Program-made: the position numbers and the translations under genes | Part shown: one piece after another, positions 44,765 through 53,016 of the stretch | How the letters are laid out: every line of letters starts with the position of its first letter | How positions within the stretch are numbered: the stretch's first letter is position 1 | Notes under the pieces: model-generated | Seen by the model: the letters and a program-made list of their open reading frames with translations, nothing else | Databases searched by the model: none | What the model was told of the DNA's origin: nothing | Assembly (NCBI GenBank): GCA_963709295.1 | Contig: CAVPVW010000008.1 | Location: 1,054,001 to 1,118,000, forward strand | Reading direction: 5' to 3' | Length of the DNA: 64,000 nucleotides | Source: JBGPQJ01 sp963709295 | GTDB lineage: Bacteria > Chloroflexota > Anaerolineae > Anaerolineales > Villigracilaceae

Positions 44765-45976
44765 ATGTATCTCAAGCATCTTTCGCTGACCCACTTCCGC
44801 AACTTCGCCCGCCTGGATATCGATATCCCAAGGCGGGCAGTTTTGCTGGTCGGGAACAACGCGCAGGGCAAGACCAGCGTGCTGGAGGCGGTTTACTTCC
44901 TGGCGGCTTTCACCTCATTCCAGACCCACGCGGACCGGCAGCTGGTCAACTTCACCGCCTCGAAGGACAAGGATGCACTGGCAGTGGCGAGGCTGGTCGC
45001 GGAATATCAGCGCGGACTCTCGGCGCACAAGCTCGAGGTGCGCCTGATTCTTGAACCGGTGGGGACGAACAACGGACAACGGCTGCGCAAGGAGATCCTG
45101 CTCAACGGGGTCAAGCGACCGGTCAGCGAGGTTATCGGCCATTTCAACGCAGTGATCTTCGTCCCGCAGATGTCCGCGGTGATCGAGGGCGCACCCGACG
45201 ACCGCCGCCGCTACCTTAACCTGGCGCTGGCCCAGACCCTGCCCGACTATGCCCGTGCCCTGAGCGAGTACAGCCAGGCGGTCACCCAGCGAAACGCGCT
45301 GCTCAAACTGCTGGGCGAGCGCGGCGGGGATTCGTCCCAGCTCGATTATTGGGACGAGGCCATCGTCCGCAACGGGGCGCGGCTGATCCTGTGGCGGATC
45401 GAAGCGGTGCAGGAGTTGGAGAAACTGGCAGCGCGTGTCCACCGCGAGCTGACCCACGGCGCCGAGGTGCTGCGTCTCGCCTATGAACCGGCTTACGACC
45501 CGCTCCCGCGCCCGGACGGGCAGCTCGGCCTGAGGCTCGACACGCCGGTCGACCGCTCGGGGCTGGATTATGAGACGGTGAGTGCGGGGTTTTCCGCCCG
45601 GCTGAAGCAGTTGCGCGCCGAAGAGATCGTGCGCGGCGTGACATCCATTGGTCCTCACCGCGACGAGCTGCGCTTTCTCGCCAACGGCATCGACCTGGGC
45701 GACTACGGTTCGCGCGGGCAGGTACGCACCGCGCTGCTGGCGCTCAAGCTGGCGGAAGTGGACTGGATGAAGCAGAAGACGGGCGAGTGGCCTGTGATTT
45801 TACTTGACGAGGTCATGGCGGAGCTCGACCTCCAGCGGCGCGCGGATTTACTATCCTACCTGGGCAATGCCGAGCAGGTGCTGCTCACCACCACCGACCT
45901 GAAGTTGTTCACCGAGGATTTTGTTAAGCAGGCTGTCGTCTGGCAAGTGCAAGGTGGGCAGGTGATGCAAGGTTAG
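44765..45976 (+). CDS. recF: DNA replication and repair protein RecF
   Basis: RecF is an SMC-like ATPase that loads RecA at gaps in DNA. It has the Walker A motif VGNNAQGKTSVLEAVYFLA, the N-terminal LKHLSLTHFRNF, the signature SRGQVRTALLALKLAE and the Walker B motif WPVILLDEVMAELDLQRR. TTTDLKLF is the D-loop/switch region. The 403 residues are a normal length. In many bacteria recF stands with dnaA, dnaN and gyrB; here it follows def, so the usual origin cluster is absent and there is no sign of an origin nearby. A dispersed repeat follows the stop directly. Confidence 0.93.
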   Translation: MYLKHLSLTHFRNFARLDIDIPRRAVLLVGNNAQGKTSVLEAVYFLAAFTSFQTHADRQLVNFTASKDKDALAVARLVAEYQRGLSAHKLEVRLILEPVGTNNGQRLRKEILLNGVKRPVSEVIGHFNAVIFVPQMSAVIEGAPDDRRRYLNLALAQTLPDYARALSEYSQAVTQRNALLKLLGERGGDSSQLDYWDEAIVRNGARLILWRIEAVQELEKLAARVHRELTHGAEVLRLAYEPAYDPLPRPDGQLGLRLDTPVDRSGLDYETVSAGFSARLKQLRAEEIVRGVTSIGPHRDELRFLANGIDLGDYGSRGQVRTALLALKLAEVDWMKQKTGEWPVILLDEVMAELDLQRRADLLSYLGNAEQVLLTTTDLKLFTEDFVKQAVVWQVQGGQVMQG

Positions 45977-45980
45977 TCAT

Positions 45981-46090
45981 GTCATTGCGAGGGCGACAGC
46001 CCGACCCGCACCTGCGATGTGGGCAGGTGAGCAATCTCCTAATTATGCGGGAGATTGCCACGCCGCCAAAAACCGACGGCTCGCAATGAC
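45981..46090. repeat. Dispersed palindromic repeat, full copy
   Basis: Outer arms GTCATTGCGA and TCGCAATGAC, and inner arms GCAATCTCC and GGAGATTGC, make a long two-part hairpin of 110 bases starting a few bases after recF. The right half (AGATTGCCACGCCGCC ... CGCAATGAC) is the unit that also appears inside pyrD and at 60.3 kb. This is a typical short repeat seen throughout many environmental genomes. Confidence 0.85.
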
Positions 46091-46118
46091 ACTCATGGCG
46101 ATATTTAAAGAGGTAAAT

Positions 46119-46481
46119 ATGACAGTCAAACATGCTGCCGAAGTCGAAGCCAAAAAAGTCGCTGCCGGCGAGGGGACGACCATCCAGGTGCTCATTTCGT
46201 CGGGAGAAGGTCCCAACTTCGCCATGCGGCGCTTCGTCATGCAGCCGGGCGGCGGGATGCCGCTCCACACCAACTCGGTAGAGCACGAACAGTATGTACT
46301 GAGAGGTCATGCCCGCATCGGAATCGATGGCGAGGACTTCGAGGTCAAACAGGGAGATGTGGTCTTCATCCCGGAGGGTGTGCCGCACTACTACCAGAAT
46401 ATCGGCGAGAAGCCGTTCGAGTTCCTGTGCATGATCCCAAATAAACCGGATGAGATCAAGCTGATCGGGGAAGGGTGCTAA
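46119..46481 (+). CDS. Cupin domain protein
   Basis: The product is a single-domain cupin of 120 residues. The two cupin motifs are seen as MPLHTNSVEHEQYVLRGHARIGIDG (G..x5HxHx..E..G pattern with H-x-N-x4-H-x-Q) and GDVVFIPEGVPHYYQN. They would bind a metal ion through three histidines and a glutamine or glutamate. Such small cupins bind or isomerise sugars or act as quercetinase-like dioxygenases, and the substrate is not known. The ATG at MTVKHAAEV is chosen because AGAGG precedes it; longer in-frame starts run back into the repeat. Confidence 0.83.
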   Translation: MTVKHAAEVEAKKVAAGEGTTIQVLISSGEGPNFAMRRFVMQPGGGMPLHTNSVEHEQYVLRGHARIGIDGEDFEVKQGDVVFIPEGVPHYYQNIGEKPFEFLCMIPNKPDEIKLIGEGC

Positions 46482-46482
46482 G

Positions 46483-46516
46483 ATAAAAGTGGCGGATTGC
46501 AATCCGCCACTTTTAT
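46483..46516. terminator. Terminator after the cupin gene
   Basis: ATAAAAGTGGCGGATT and AATCCGCCACTTTTAT form a 16-base perfect palindrome with almost no loop. It begins directly after the stop and also ends the convergent DUF1905 gene. Confidence 0.8.
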
Positions 46517-46528
46517 GTTTACTGATCC

Positions 46529-46825
46529 TTATTGAAATCTAACTTCAAGCTGAATGACCACACTGTCTCCCACATCAAGATGTTCCGATTTTTGGACGCT
46601 CATCCGAATGGGCACAAGGTAGCGGCCATCTTTGGGGAACAGGGATGTCTTCCATTCCGTTTTGCCGATCCGCGCGTGGACCGGGATGACTCCCCAGCCA
46701 TAGGTGGCGATGGATGAGATCGCTTTTATGTCACGACTCGGCTCTTCCGGGACGGGGACGAAGAGAAAGGGGGCAGGCCCGCGCCAATAGATGATTTCGC
46801 CTTCGAACTCGATGACCATCGGCAC
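46529..46825 (-). CDS. DUF1905 domain protein
   Basis: The 98-residue product is a stand-alone DUF1905 barrel. IEFEGEIIYWRGPAPFLFVPVPEE and IPVHARIGKTEWKTSLFPKDGRYLVPI are the family's characteristic strands, and VRKxxxLxxGDxVxVxL appears as VQKSEHLDVGDSVVIQLEV. The same domain is fused to a YdeI-like tail in the pyr cluster. Its function is unknown. It is transcribed alone. Confidence 0.82.
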   Translation of the reverse strand: MPMVIEFEGEIIYWRGPAPFLFVPVPEEPSRDIKAISSIATYGWGVIPVHARIGKTEWKTSLFPKDGRYLVPIRMSVQKSEHLDVGDSVVIQLEVRFQ

Positions 46826-46918
46826 AGTATACCAAACCCAGCTCGGTCATGACGTGTACCCCGAAGAGACAAACTCACGCCCAGCCAATAAAATTCAAAA
46901 TTGATGTGGTTTAAATTC

Positions 46919-47641
46919 TTATCTTTTCCTCGCTACGAAATGGTGGAACCCGCTGCCCGCGCCTTCCTCCTCGATGGTCAAGCTGGCCTGGTCAATCCAT
47001 TCACGCACCTTCATCAGGGGCGGGTAATAATGGTAAACGGCCCTGTCCGTCAGTTCATCGGACACGTCTGACTGCTCCATTGCCTGCTTGAAGGCTGCCT
47101 CGTCCGCCACTTCCCCAAAGACAACCGGAAGCCCTGAGGCTTTCCCTTGCTCAAAGTACATCTCCAGGTCGAAATCGGGTTCCTCTTCCCGATCTGCGGT
47201 AAAGTACAATGCCCCACCCGGCTTCAAGGCTTCCTGGAAACCGCGCAAGATTCCGGGGTAATCCTCCGGGCAGATGTGCTCCATCGCGTCCATACAAATG
47301 ACCCCGTCAAACATTTCCAGGAAATTCATCTCGTGAAGAGCCATCTTTATATACTGAACTTTCGGGAAGCGTTCCTTTGCCTTTGCCAGCACGCCCGCTG
47401 ACTGGTCAATACCGACTACGCTGTGCCCCGCCTCCAGCAACAATCCATCAAACCGTCCTGCTCCACATGCCGCGGATAAGACCACCCCGCCTAGTGGAAT
47501 CCGCTCCAGGAATTTTTGAAGATACTCACGGTGTGTATCAGGCACATCCACCCCCCACGTATCCCAATACCTGGATGAATAACGGTCGTATAACGCTTCC
47601 GCTCTGCTCCGCATCAGTGTCAGCCATTCGGCTCGATCCAT
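46919..47641 (-). CDS. Class I SAM-dependent methyltransferase
   Basis: The 240-residue enzyme has a Rossmann methyltransferase core. Motif I is VVLSAACGAGRFDGLLLEAG, where a C replaces the more usual D/E-x-G start, and GIDQSAGVLAKAKERFP is motif II. FDGVICMDAMEHICPEDYPGIL (motif IV) and KPGGALYFTADREEE (post-IV) follow. The C-terminal third (DEAAFKQAMEQSDVSDEL, YYPPLMKVREWI) supplies substrate contacts typical of small-molecule methyltransferases. The substrate is unknown. It is a lone gene between DUF1905 and the Hsp70-HEAT fusion. Confidence 0.82.
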   Translation of the reverse strand: MDRAEWLTLMRSRAEALYDRYSSRYWDTWGVDVPDTHREYLQKFLERIPLGGVVLSAACGAGRFDGLLLEAGHSVVGIDQSAGVLAKAKERFPKVQYIKMALHEMNFLEMFDGVICMDAMEHICPEDYPGILRGFQEALKPGGALYFTADREEEPDFDLEMYFEQGKASGLPVVFGEVADEAAFKQAMEQSDVSDELTDRAVYHYYPPLMKVREWIDQASLTIEEEGAGSGFHHFVARKR

Positions 47642-47747
47642 CCCGCCACCTCTTGTCCCTTTTTGGGCAATAGAAATATTTAACCTTATTCCAGAATGTC
47701 TTCATTTTTTCTCTACAGCAACTTCCTGGCCGGATTTCCGGGCCGGC

Positions 47748-50519
47748 TTAGCGTTCTGCGAGAAATTCCGCGGTTTGTTTTACCAGCAAATCATTGCTGT
47801 GCAGGGCTTCTTCCAGCAACACATTTGCTGCGGGAGACATGAGGTGCACGGCTGCCGTCAGCATGTGGGCCTGGGTATCGCCGTCGATCTCGCGCCTGAA
47901 GCCAGCCAGGAGGGCCTGATCTGCATGCGGGTGGCGCATCCAGGCCAGTGGGAGAAATGCGGCGAGGCGGGTCTGCGGCAGGTCATCCGTCAACCCGTTC
48001 TCCAGGGCTTGAATGAGCACAAGGACATCCGGAGCGGAGCCGCAATCGACCCCCATGTAGTTTGTCGCATGGAAGAGGCCTCGTAAAATCCAGCGGCGCG
48101 ACCAGCCGCGCGTCTGCTCGATCCATGCGGCTAATTCGGAAAAACAAGATTCCCGGGCCAGTTCCACCCAGGAGAGTACAGCGGCATATTGCACCTCGGG
48201 GACGGGGTCGCCAACCGCCGCCTTGACGACCGGAATAGCCTGGGGCGCTTCCGTCGCGCCGAGCACTTCCAATGCCAACTCACGGATTTCAGGATTCCCG
48301 GCCTGCAGAGCCACAGCCAGCACCGGTACCGCGGCAGGGTCTGGATGGCTGGACATGCTCCAGACCGCCGATAAGCGCAAAGCGTCACTGCCGTTTTGCA
48401 AAATATCGGCGGCGAGGGAATACGCCTCAGGCAGCCTGGTTTTGCACAGGGCGAACACCGCCAACTCTTGCACCCTCTCATCTTCATCTTTCAGCGCCTG
48501 GCGGAGAAGCGACTCGGCTGTGAACCATGAAAAGCGATGCAGATGCCTGACGGCGCTGGCGCGTTGGTGAGGCGTGCCGGATTGCATAACATCCTCGAAG
48601 GCCAGCCGCGCCGCCCGGTCGCCTCGCCGGGCCAGGGTGTCGGCCGCTTCAAAGCGCACCAGCGCATCCTTGGAGCGCAAGTCGGCGCTTAAAGTATCAG
48701 TGGAAGCTTTTTGCTTTGGGGCAATCCAATTGAACAGGGCAGCAAATCTCTTGAGATTGAAGAGCGGCTGGCTGCTTACGCGTTTCACCAAGGATGGCTC
48801 GCAGCCCGACAATGTCCCCGCATCCGTCGCCGGTCCCGATGCAGGGACTGCGGTCGGCTTCTCCGGGGTGACCGCGATGGTGTCGTTGATCAATATCCGT
48901 CTCGTTTTTAAATCCAGGACGGACACCCGCAAACGGCGCAGAGAATCCAGGCTGAAGTCGGCGCGCAGGCGTTCCTGTCCCGGCTGGCCGGGCGGTGCGA
49001 GACGTACCTGGAGTGGTTGCTCCGCATTGAGCAGGACGATTTTGGGCGCCGAGACCCCCGATTGGGCAACGACCGCCGCCTGCCCGCCTGCGAAATTTAA
49101 TTCCGCCGCGGCCAGCGCCTCCGTGTCGATTTGGCCGATGACCAATTCCACGACCTCCTGGTTCGGACGCGAGGCGCCCAACGTCACGCTGACAGGTTTC
49201 CGGGTTGGGTAGGCGCTTCCCATCGGAATGATTTCGTCGAAACGGTGCGCGCCGGAGGCGTCTGAATAACGGAGGCCATAACCATGCGCCAGTCCGTCGG
49301 CCAGTTGAAATCCCGCTGAAACCTGCAAGGCGCCCTCGACCACCGCCGTGAAGGGTTTTTCCACATGGATGGAGGTGTTCTCCACGTTCCACGTCATGGC
49401 CGGCCATACCGGCATCTGCGTGATGGCTTTGCGTTGACGCTGCGTTATGGCGCGAAAATAACCGTCAAGGGTTTGCTGAATGGAGGGGATGAGTGACGTG
49501 CCGCCCACCAGCAGGACGTGCTGGATATCCTCGCGATACACGCCTTTTTGCGCGGCCAACCCCATCACTTTTTCGAGGGCCTGTTTCAGAGCCGTGAACA
49601 AACCATGTTCCCTCATCACCCCTTCAAGCTCCGCTCTAGTCAGCAAGGTCGAGAGGGATTTCCCCTCGCTGGCTGGGAACTGAAGTGTCGTATCACTTGA
49701 TGTAGAGAGGGCGATTTTGGCCTGTTCGCAGGCGGAAAGCAGCGCCGGGTAGCCGGCTCCGAGCGACTCAGGCGAGAGTTCTGAGCGGCGCAAAATCTCC
49801 TGCAGCAGCCACTGATCGATATCCGATCCGCCTAGATTCACTCCGGCCTTGGCGATGACCTGTGCCTTTGAGCCGTCCGTATCTTTTTTTGCGGCAAGCA
49901 AATCCTTCCCCATCTTTTCGCGTTTCTCCGGCAGACGGACGAGCGACAGGTCTAGTGAGCCGCCGCCGAAGTCGATCACGAGCACGGTCGCACCCGGCTC
50001 GACGACGGCATAACCCAGGGCCGCAGCCGTCGATTCGTCCAGGATGCGGATCTTCCCGGCCGGCAGGCCGGTCACCGCTTGGTTGAGCCAGGCAATGTAG
50101 GCTTCGAAGGCGGCGACAGGGACGGTGATCACCAGTTGCTCGATTTCTTCTGCGGGATAGGGAAGCGACTCCAGCAAGCGGCGCAGGAAGATTTGCCCGG
50201 CCTGAGCTTCGGTCCAAGGAGCCCCGTCGATGAGCCGTGCATCGAAGGTGGATTCGACGGTGAGCATGCGTTTGAAATTGCGGAACAGGCGGTTGCCCAG
50301 GTCGCGATCAAGGCCTTGTTCGCGCACCGCCTGCCCGATGACGACGTCCCCGCTCCGGCCATCCTTCACATAGAGAAGTGTTGGAATTAAAAATGCCCCC
50401 GAGGAAGTGGAGGCGCTCAAGGATTTAACATCCAGAGTCCGCGCGCTGGCAGTGGATGCATCCCACCGCGCGACCACGGAGTTGGTTGTGCCAAAGTCAA
50501 TGGCGAGTTTATGACCCAT
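47748..50519 (-). CDS. Hsp70-like chaperone ATPase fused to HEAT repeats
   Basis: Residues 1-380 form an Hsp70/DnaK ATPase domain (LAIDFGTTNSVVARWD, TVPVAAFEAYIAWLN, ILDESTAAALGYAV, VIDFGGGSLDLSLVRL, VLLVGGTSLIPSIQQTL). About 400-560 is a beta-rich segment (FDEIIPMGSAYPTRKPVSVTL, then QPLQVRLAPPGQPGQERL) where the substrate-binding domain normally lies, though the sequence is atypical. From about 620 to the end are HEAT/PBS-lyase-like repeats (ALVRFEAADTLARRGDRAARLA, VQELAVFALCKT, IRELALEVLGATEAPQAIP). The 923-residue protein lacks a standard C-terminal lid. It is probably a specialised chaperone or scaffold and has no DnaJ or GrpE partner nearby. Confidence 0.85.
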   Translation of the reverse strand: MGHKLAIDFGTTNSVVARWDASTASARTLDVKSLSASTSSGAFLIPTLLYVKDGRSGDVVIGQAVREQGLDRDLGNRLFRNFKRMLTVESTFDARLIDGAPWTEAQAGQIFLRRLLESLPYPAEEIEQLVITVPVAAFEAYIAWLNQAVTGLPAGKIRILDESTAAALGYAVVEPGATVLVIDFGGGSLDLSLVRLPEKREKMGKDLLAAKKDTDGSKAQVIAKAGVNLGGSDIDQWLLQEILRRSELSPESLGAGYPALLSACEQAKIALSTSSDTTLQFPASEGKSLSTLLTRAELEGVMREHGLFTALKQALEKVMGLAAQKGVYREDIQHVLLVGGTSLIPSIQQTLDGYFRAITQRQRKAITQMPVWPAMTWNVENTSIHVEKPFTAVVEGALQVSAGFQLADGLAHGYGLRYSDASGAHRFDEIIPMGSAYPTRKPVSVTLGASRPNQEVVELVIGQIDTEALAAAELNFAGGQAAVVAQSGVSAPKIVLLNAEQPLQVRLAPPGQPGQERLRADFSLDSLRRLRVSVLDLKTRRILINDTIAVTPEKPTAVPASGPATDAGTLSGCEPSLVKRVSSQPLFNLKRFAALFNWIAPKQKASTDTLSADLRSKDALVRFEAADTLARRGDRAARLAFEDVMQSGTPHQRASAVRHLHRFSWFTAESLLRQALKDEDERVQELAVFALCKTRLPEAYSLAADILQNGSDALRLSAVWSMSSHPDPAAVPVLAVALQAGNPEIRELALEVLGATEAPQAIPVVKAAVGDPVPEVQYAAVLSWVELARESCFSELAAWIEQTRGWSRRWILRGLFHATNYMGVDCGSAPDVLVLIQALENGLTDDLPQTRLAAFLPLAWMRHPHADQALLAGFRREIDGDTQAHMLTAAVHLMSPAANVLLEEALHSNDLLVKQTAEFLAER

Positions 50520-50628
50520 GCGTCTTGCGATTTCCCCTCTTATATTCTACAGCATCATCTGCGTTTTTACCGGTACGTCAGGACGTGTGCTCCCAAGGGT
50601 GGTCCCTCACCCAGCAAGACTACCTGTT

Positions 50629-51390
50629 TCACGGTTTCTGAACAATCAACAAGCCGCGATGCTCATTGGTTTCAATTCCTCGTTCGGTCTGCGATGTTTC
50701 CAAAATCCGATTAATATTTTGCCAATGCTTATCTAGCTCAAAATCCTCCGGCCATGGCACAGACATGAGCCAAAACATGAAAAACTCCAGATCTTGAAAC
50801 CAACAAGGCACATCATATTCTGCCTGGGCAATCATATGACAACCGTGCAACCTAAACTCGTCAGCCAAATCGGTAACCGTTTGCCACCAATCTGGTCCAA
50901 AGCTCTCAGGCGTCCAGCCGAATGCATCAAGAATGTTGAGTGAACTGCGTTTACCGACAGTCTGGGTGATGAAATAACCTCCTGGTCGAAGGACGCGCAC
51001 GATTTCGCTGACATACACCCTTAGGTGACGGAGCAAGACAATATCAAATTCGTTTGCGCCGAACCGCAAAGCATTTCCCTCCATGCTTTTCAAGGAAACA
51101 TTATCAATTGACATGGCGGATTTATTGCGCTGGGCTGTCTCGACCATCGTAGGATCGTGGTCAACACCGATTCCTTGTCCAAAGTATGGCGCCAGCGAAA
51201 AGAAAATCTCACCACCCCCTGTGCCAATATCCAACACGCAATTAGTAGGCTTTAGGTACGAGCGGACTACCTCAACATAGTTCCATAACACAGGAGCACG
51301 CTCTATGTGGACGCGAGAGAAATCCCAGCCGTCGAGCTCGCCATTTTCACGGGCTATTTGTTTCAGTTCATCAAGAGTTGCTGATTTCAT
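50629..51390 (-). CDS. Class I SAM-dependent methyltransferase
   Basis: This 253-residue methyltransferase is different from the one at about 47 kb. It starts with a helical cap (LDELKQIARENGELDGWDFSRV). Motif I is CVLDIGTGGGEIFFSLA and GIGVDHDPTMVETAQRN. NEFDIVLLRHLRVYVSEIVRVLRPGGYFITQTVG is motif IV and the following strand. The C-terminal part (WFQDLEFFMFWLMSVPWPEDFEL) carries several aromatic residues. The layout resembles RlmA/UbiE-type proteins but the substrate is not recognisable. It lies on the same strand as the DUF998 gene but has its own space upstream. Confidence 0.8.
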   Translation of the reverse strand: MKSATLDELKQIARENGELDGWDFSRVHIERAPVLWNYVEVVRSYLKPTNCVLDIGTGGGEIFFSLAPYFGQGIGVDHDPTMVETAQRNKSAMSIDNVSLKSMEGNALRFGANEFDIVLLRHLRVYVSEIVRVLRPGGYFITQTVGKRSSLNILDAFGWTPESFGPDWWQTVTDLADEFRLHGCHMIAQAEYDVPCWFQDLEFFMFWLMSVPWPEDFELDKHWQNINRILETSQTERGIETNEHRGLLIVQKP

Positions 51391-51500
51391 CTAGCCCTTC
51401 CACTGCTCGGCGATAGTCTCCGCGGCTTGTCCCCGAAGCGGATACGAAGGGGGAGCGTCCCTTTAGGGACCGGCCGTGCCGAGGAATGACCGGCAGGTCT
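51391..51500. repeat. Intergenic repeat ending in GACCGGCAGGTCT
   Basis: The block contains CCACTGCTCGGCG, TTGTCCCCG, a hairpin (GGGAGCGTCCCTTTAGGGAC) and the ending GACCGGCAGGTCT. A shorter relative at 63.73-63.80 kb has CCACTGGGCTCG, CTGTCCCCG and GACCGACAGGTCT in the same order, so this is a dispersed element. Confidence 0.45.
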
Positions 51501-52168
51501 CTATAATCCCAATCCGGTTGCAGCGTCCATTCCCTTGCCTGTGAGCATCAGAAGATATACAGCCAAGGCAGCTACCCACAACAGGAAGCTGTAGGCCATG
51601 GTCCGTTCCTGCGCTCCTATCGATGTCGCAACTCCTTCCTTGGATGAAGATGCGGCAGCCGCGAACTTCAAGACAGCCAAAAGAACGAAAGCCACGGGTA
51701 CCGCGATGGAAAATATACGGAACCATCCGTTGAAAGCCAAAGCTCCGACTATCATCGCCAGCACGGATGAGAGGACGCTGATGAGCATGACGATCACTCC
51801 CGTGCTTTGGAAGACCGGGCTCTCGCCGAATCGGGTCGGAAAAAAAGTTGTGGCGATGAGCCCTGCTATCGCATTTGCGAAAATGAGCCCGGCGACCACA
51901 CGCGGGAGAAGTGCCTGACCTGCCATCCCCCAGACACCGACTCCGAAAGCGATCAGGAATGCACAAGCCACAAAAGTGAGCGAGACAACCAGTGATCGCG
52001 TTGGGGAACCGGCTGCGCTCAACTCGCTCATGGATTGGGCCGAGAAACTGTAGCCCTTCGAGAGAGTCTCCCTGCCAGCCGATCCGTCCCCAGATAAAGA
52101 AGAGCAGCAATGATGCCGCAGGAGAGCAGGATCGTTTGTAATGTTGGTAGACCAAGAGTTGTTTCCAT
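51501..52168 (-). CDS. DUF998 family membrane protein (frameshifted)
   Basis: The 222-residue membrane protein has about six helices and is of DUF998 type. METTLGLPTLQTILLSCGII and the first helix are in one frame. After a one-base change near 52060, in LAGRLSRGYSF, the frame continues SAQSMSELSAAGSPTRSLVV, a hallmark of the family. Helices follow in VVAGLIFANAIAGLIATTFF, GVIVMLISVLSSVLAMIVG, IFSIAVPVAFVLLAVLKFA and MAYSFLLWVAALAVYLLML. GGAGTTGAG precedes the ATG. Function is unknown. Confidence 0.7.
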
Positions 52169-52256
52169 CTCAACTCCTTTTTTGTTTTACATCAACCGCT
52201 GAATCCTTTATCCGGACATCTTTCTGGCGACAATGACCCGTGCTGTCGTTTCCAAT

Positions 52257-52967
52257 TTACAGCGGCTTTTTCGCCGGCAGGCCCGCCCTGCGCGGGTAGG
52301 AGGGAGGCGTAGCGGCGACTTTGTCCACGACCACCAGAGTGCGCTCCTCGGCCACGCCGGGCAGCGCGACGGGGATCAACTGTCGCAGCGACCCGCCCAG
52401 CAGCGTCAGCGCCTTCTCCGCGGATTGAGCCTCCGCAGGCGCGCTTTCCCCCTTTTGTGCCAGCATCGCCCCGCCGACTCTCACCAACGGCAGCAGCAAT
52501 TCCGCCAGAACGGGCAGGTTCGCCACGGCGCGCGCCACCGCCCAGTCGTATTTCTCGCGTTGCGCGGGGTTCTGCCCGGCCTCCTCGGCGCGGAGAGACA
52601 GCACAGTCACCTCGTTTAGCGCGAGTTTTTCAACCATGTGCTGGCAGAAGGCGGCCTTCTTGCCGACTGATTCCACCAGGGTCAGTTTCATGCCGGGGTA
52701 CAGGATCTTGAGCACCAGCCCGGGGAAGCCGGCGCCCGTCCCCACGTCGACCAGGCTGCGGGGCGGATGTTCCTTCCACGCCAGCGCGCAGGAGATCGAG
52801 TCGAGAAAATGCTTGGTGCGAATCCCCTGCGTATCGCGGATCGCAGTCAGGTTGAACTTCCCGTTCCATTCGAGCAGCTCCTGCTCGTAGACGGTCAGGG
52901 CAGCCGCCTGATTCGCGCTCAGTCGGATTCCAAAGCAGGATTGCGTTTGCTGGACCAGTCCTTCCAT
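52257..52967 (-). CDS. rsmG: 16S rRNA (guanine-N7) methyltransferase
   Basis: RsmG adds a methyl to N7 of a guanine in the 530 loop of 16S rRNA; mutants are often mildly streptomycin resistant. The family motifs are complete: WNGKFNLTAIRD, KHFLDSISCALAW, LVDVGTGAGFPGLVLKI, LTLVESVGKKAAFCQHMV, YDWAVARAVANLPVLAELLLPLV and GGAMLAQKG. The 236-residue length is normal. The start at MEGLVQQTQ is favoured because TATAAT (minus strand, 52975-52980) ends seven bases ahead of it, implying a leaderless mRNA. An upstream ATG eight codons away would overlap that box. Confidence 0.92.
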   Translation of the reverse strand: MEGLVQQTQSCFGIRLSANQAAALTVYEQELLEWNGKFNLTAIRDTQGIRTKHFLDSISCALAWKEHPPRSLVDVGTGAGFPGLVLKILYPGMKLTLVESVGKKAAFCQHMVEKLALNEVTVLSLRAEEAGQNPAQREKYDWAVARAVANLPVLAELLLPLVRVGGAMLAQKGESAPAEAQSAEKALTLLGGSLRQLIPVALPGVAEERTLVVVDKVAATPPSYPRRAGLPAKKPL

Positions 52968-52980
52968 CGGGAAAATTATA

Positions 52981-53004
52981 CCCCTCTCCATTTTCGGAGA
53001 GGGG
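52981..53004. repeat. CCCCTCTCC/GGAGAGGGG hairpin
   Basis: A nine-base perfect stem with a six-base loop lies between the DUF4349 lipoprotein gene and rsmG. No U-run follows. Similar C-rich hairpins occur at 54.14 kb and 61.48 kb. Confidence 0.45.
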
Positions 53005-53016
53005 CGGGGGTGTGGA

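Noticed and set aside
44199..45976. Replication origin near recF
   Set aside because: No DnaA-box cluster, dnaA, dnaN or gyrB nearby, and no AT-rich stretch.
45981..46090. CRISPR or tRNA-like element after recF
   Set aside because: There is one nested palindrome and no direct repeats with spacers, and no tRNA fold; it is a dispersed repeat.
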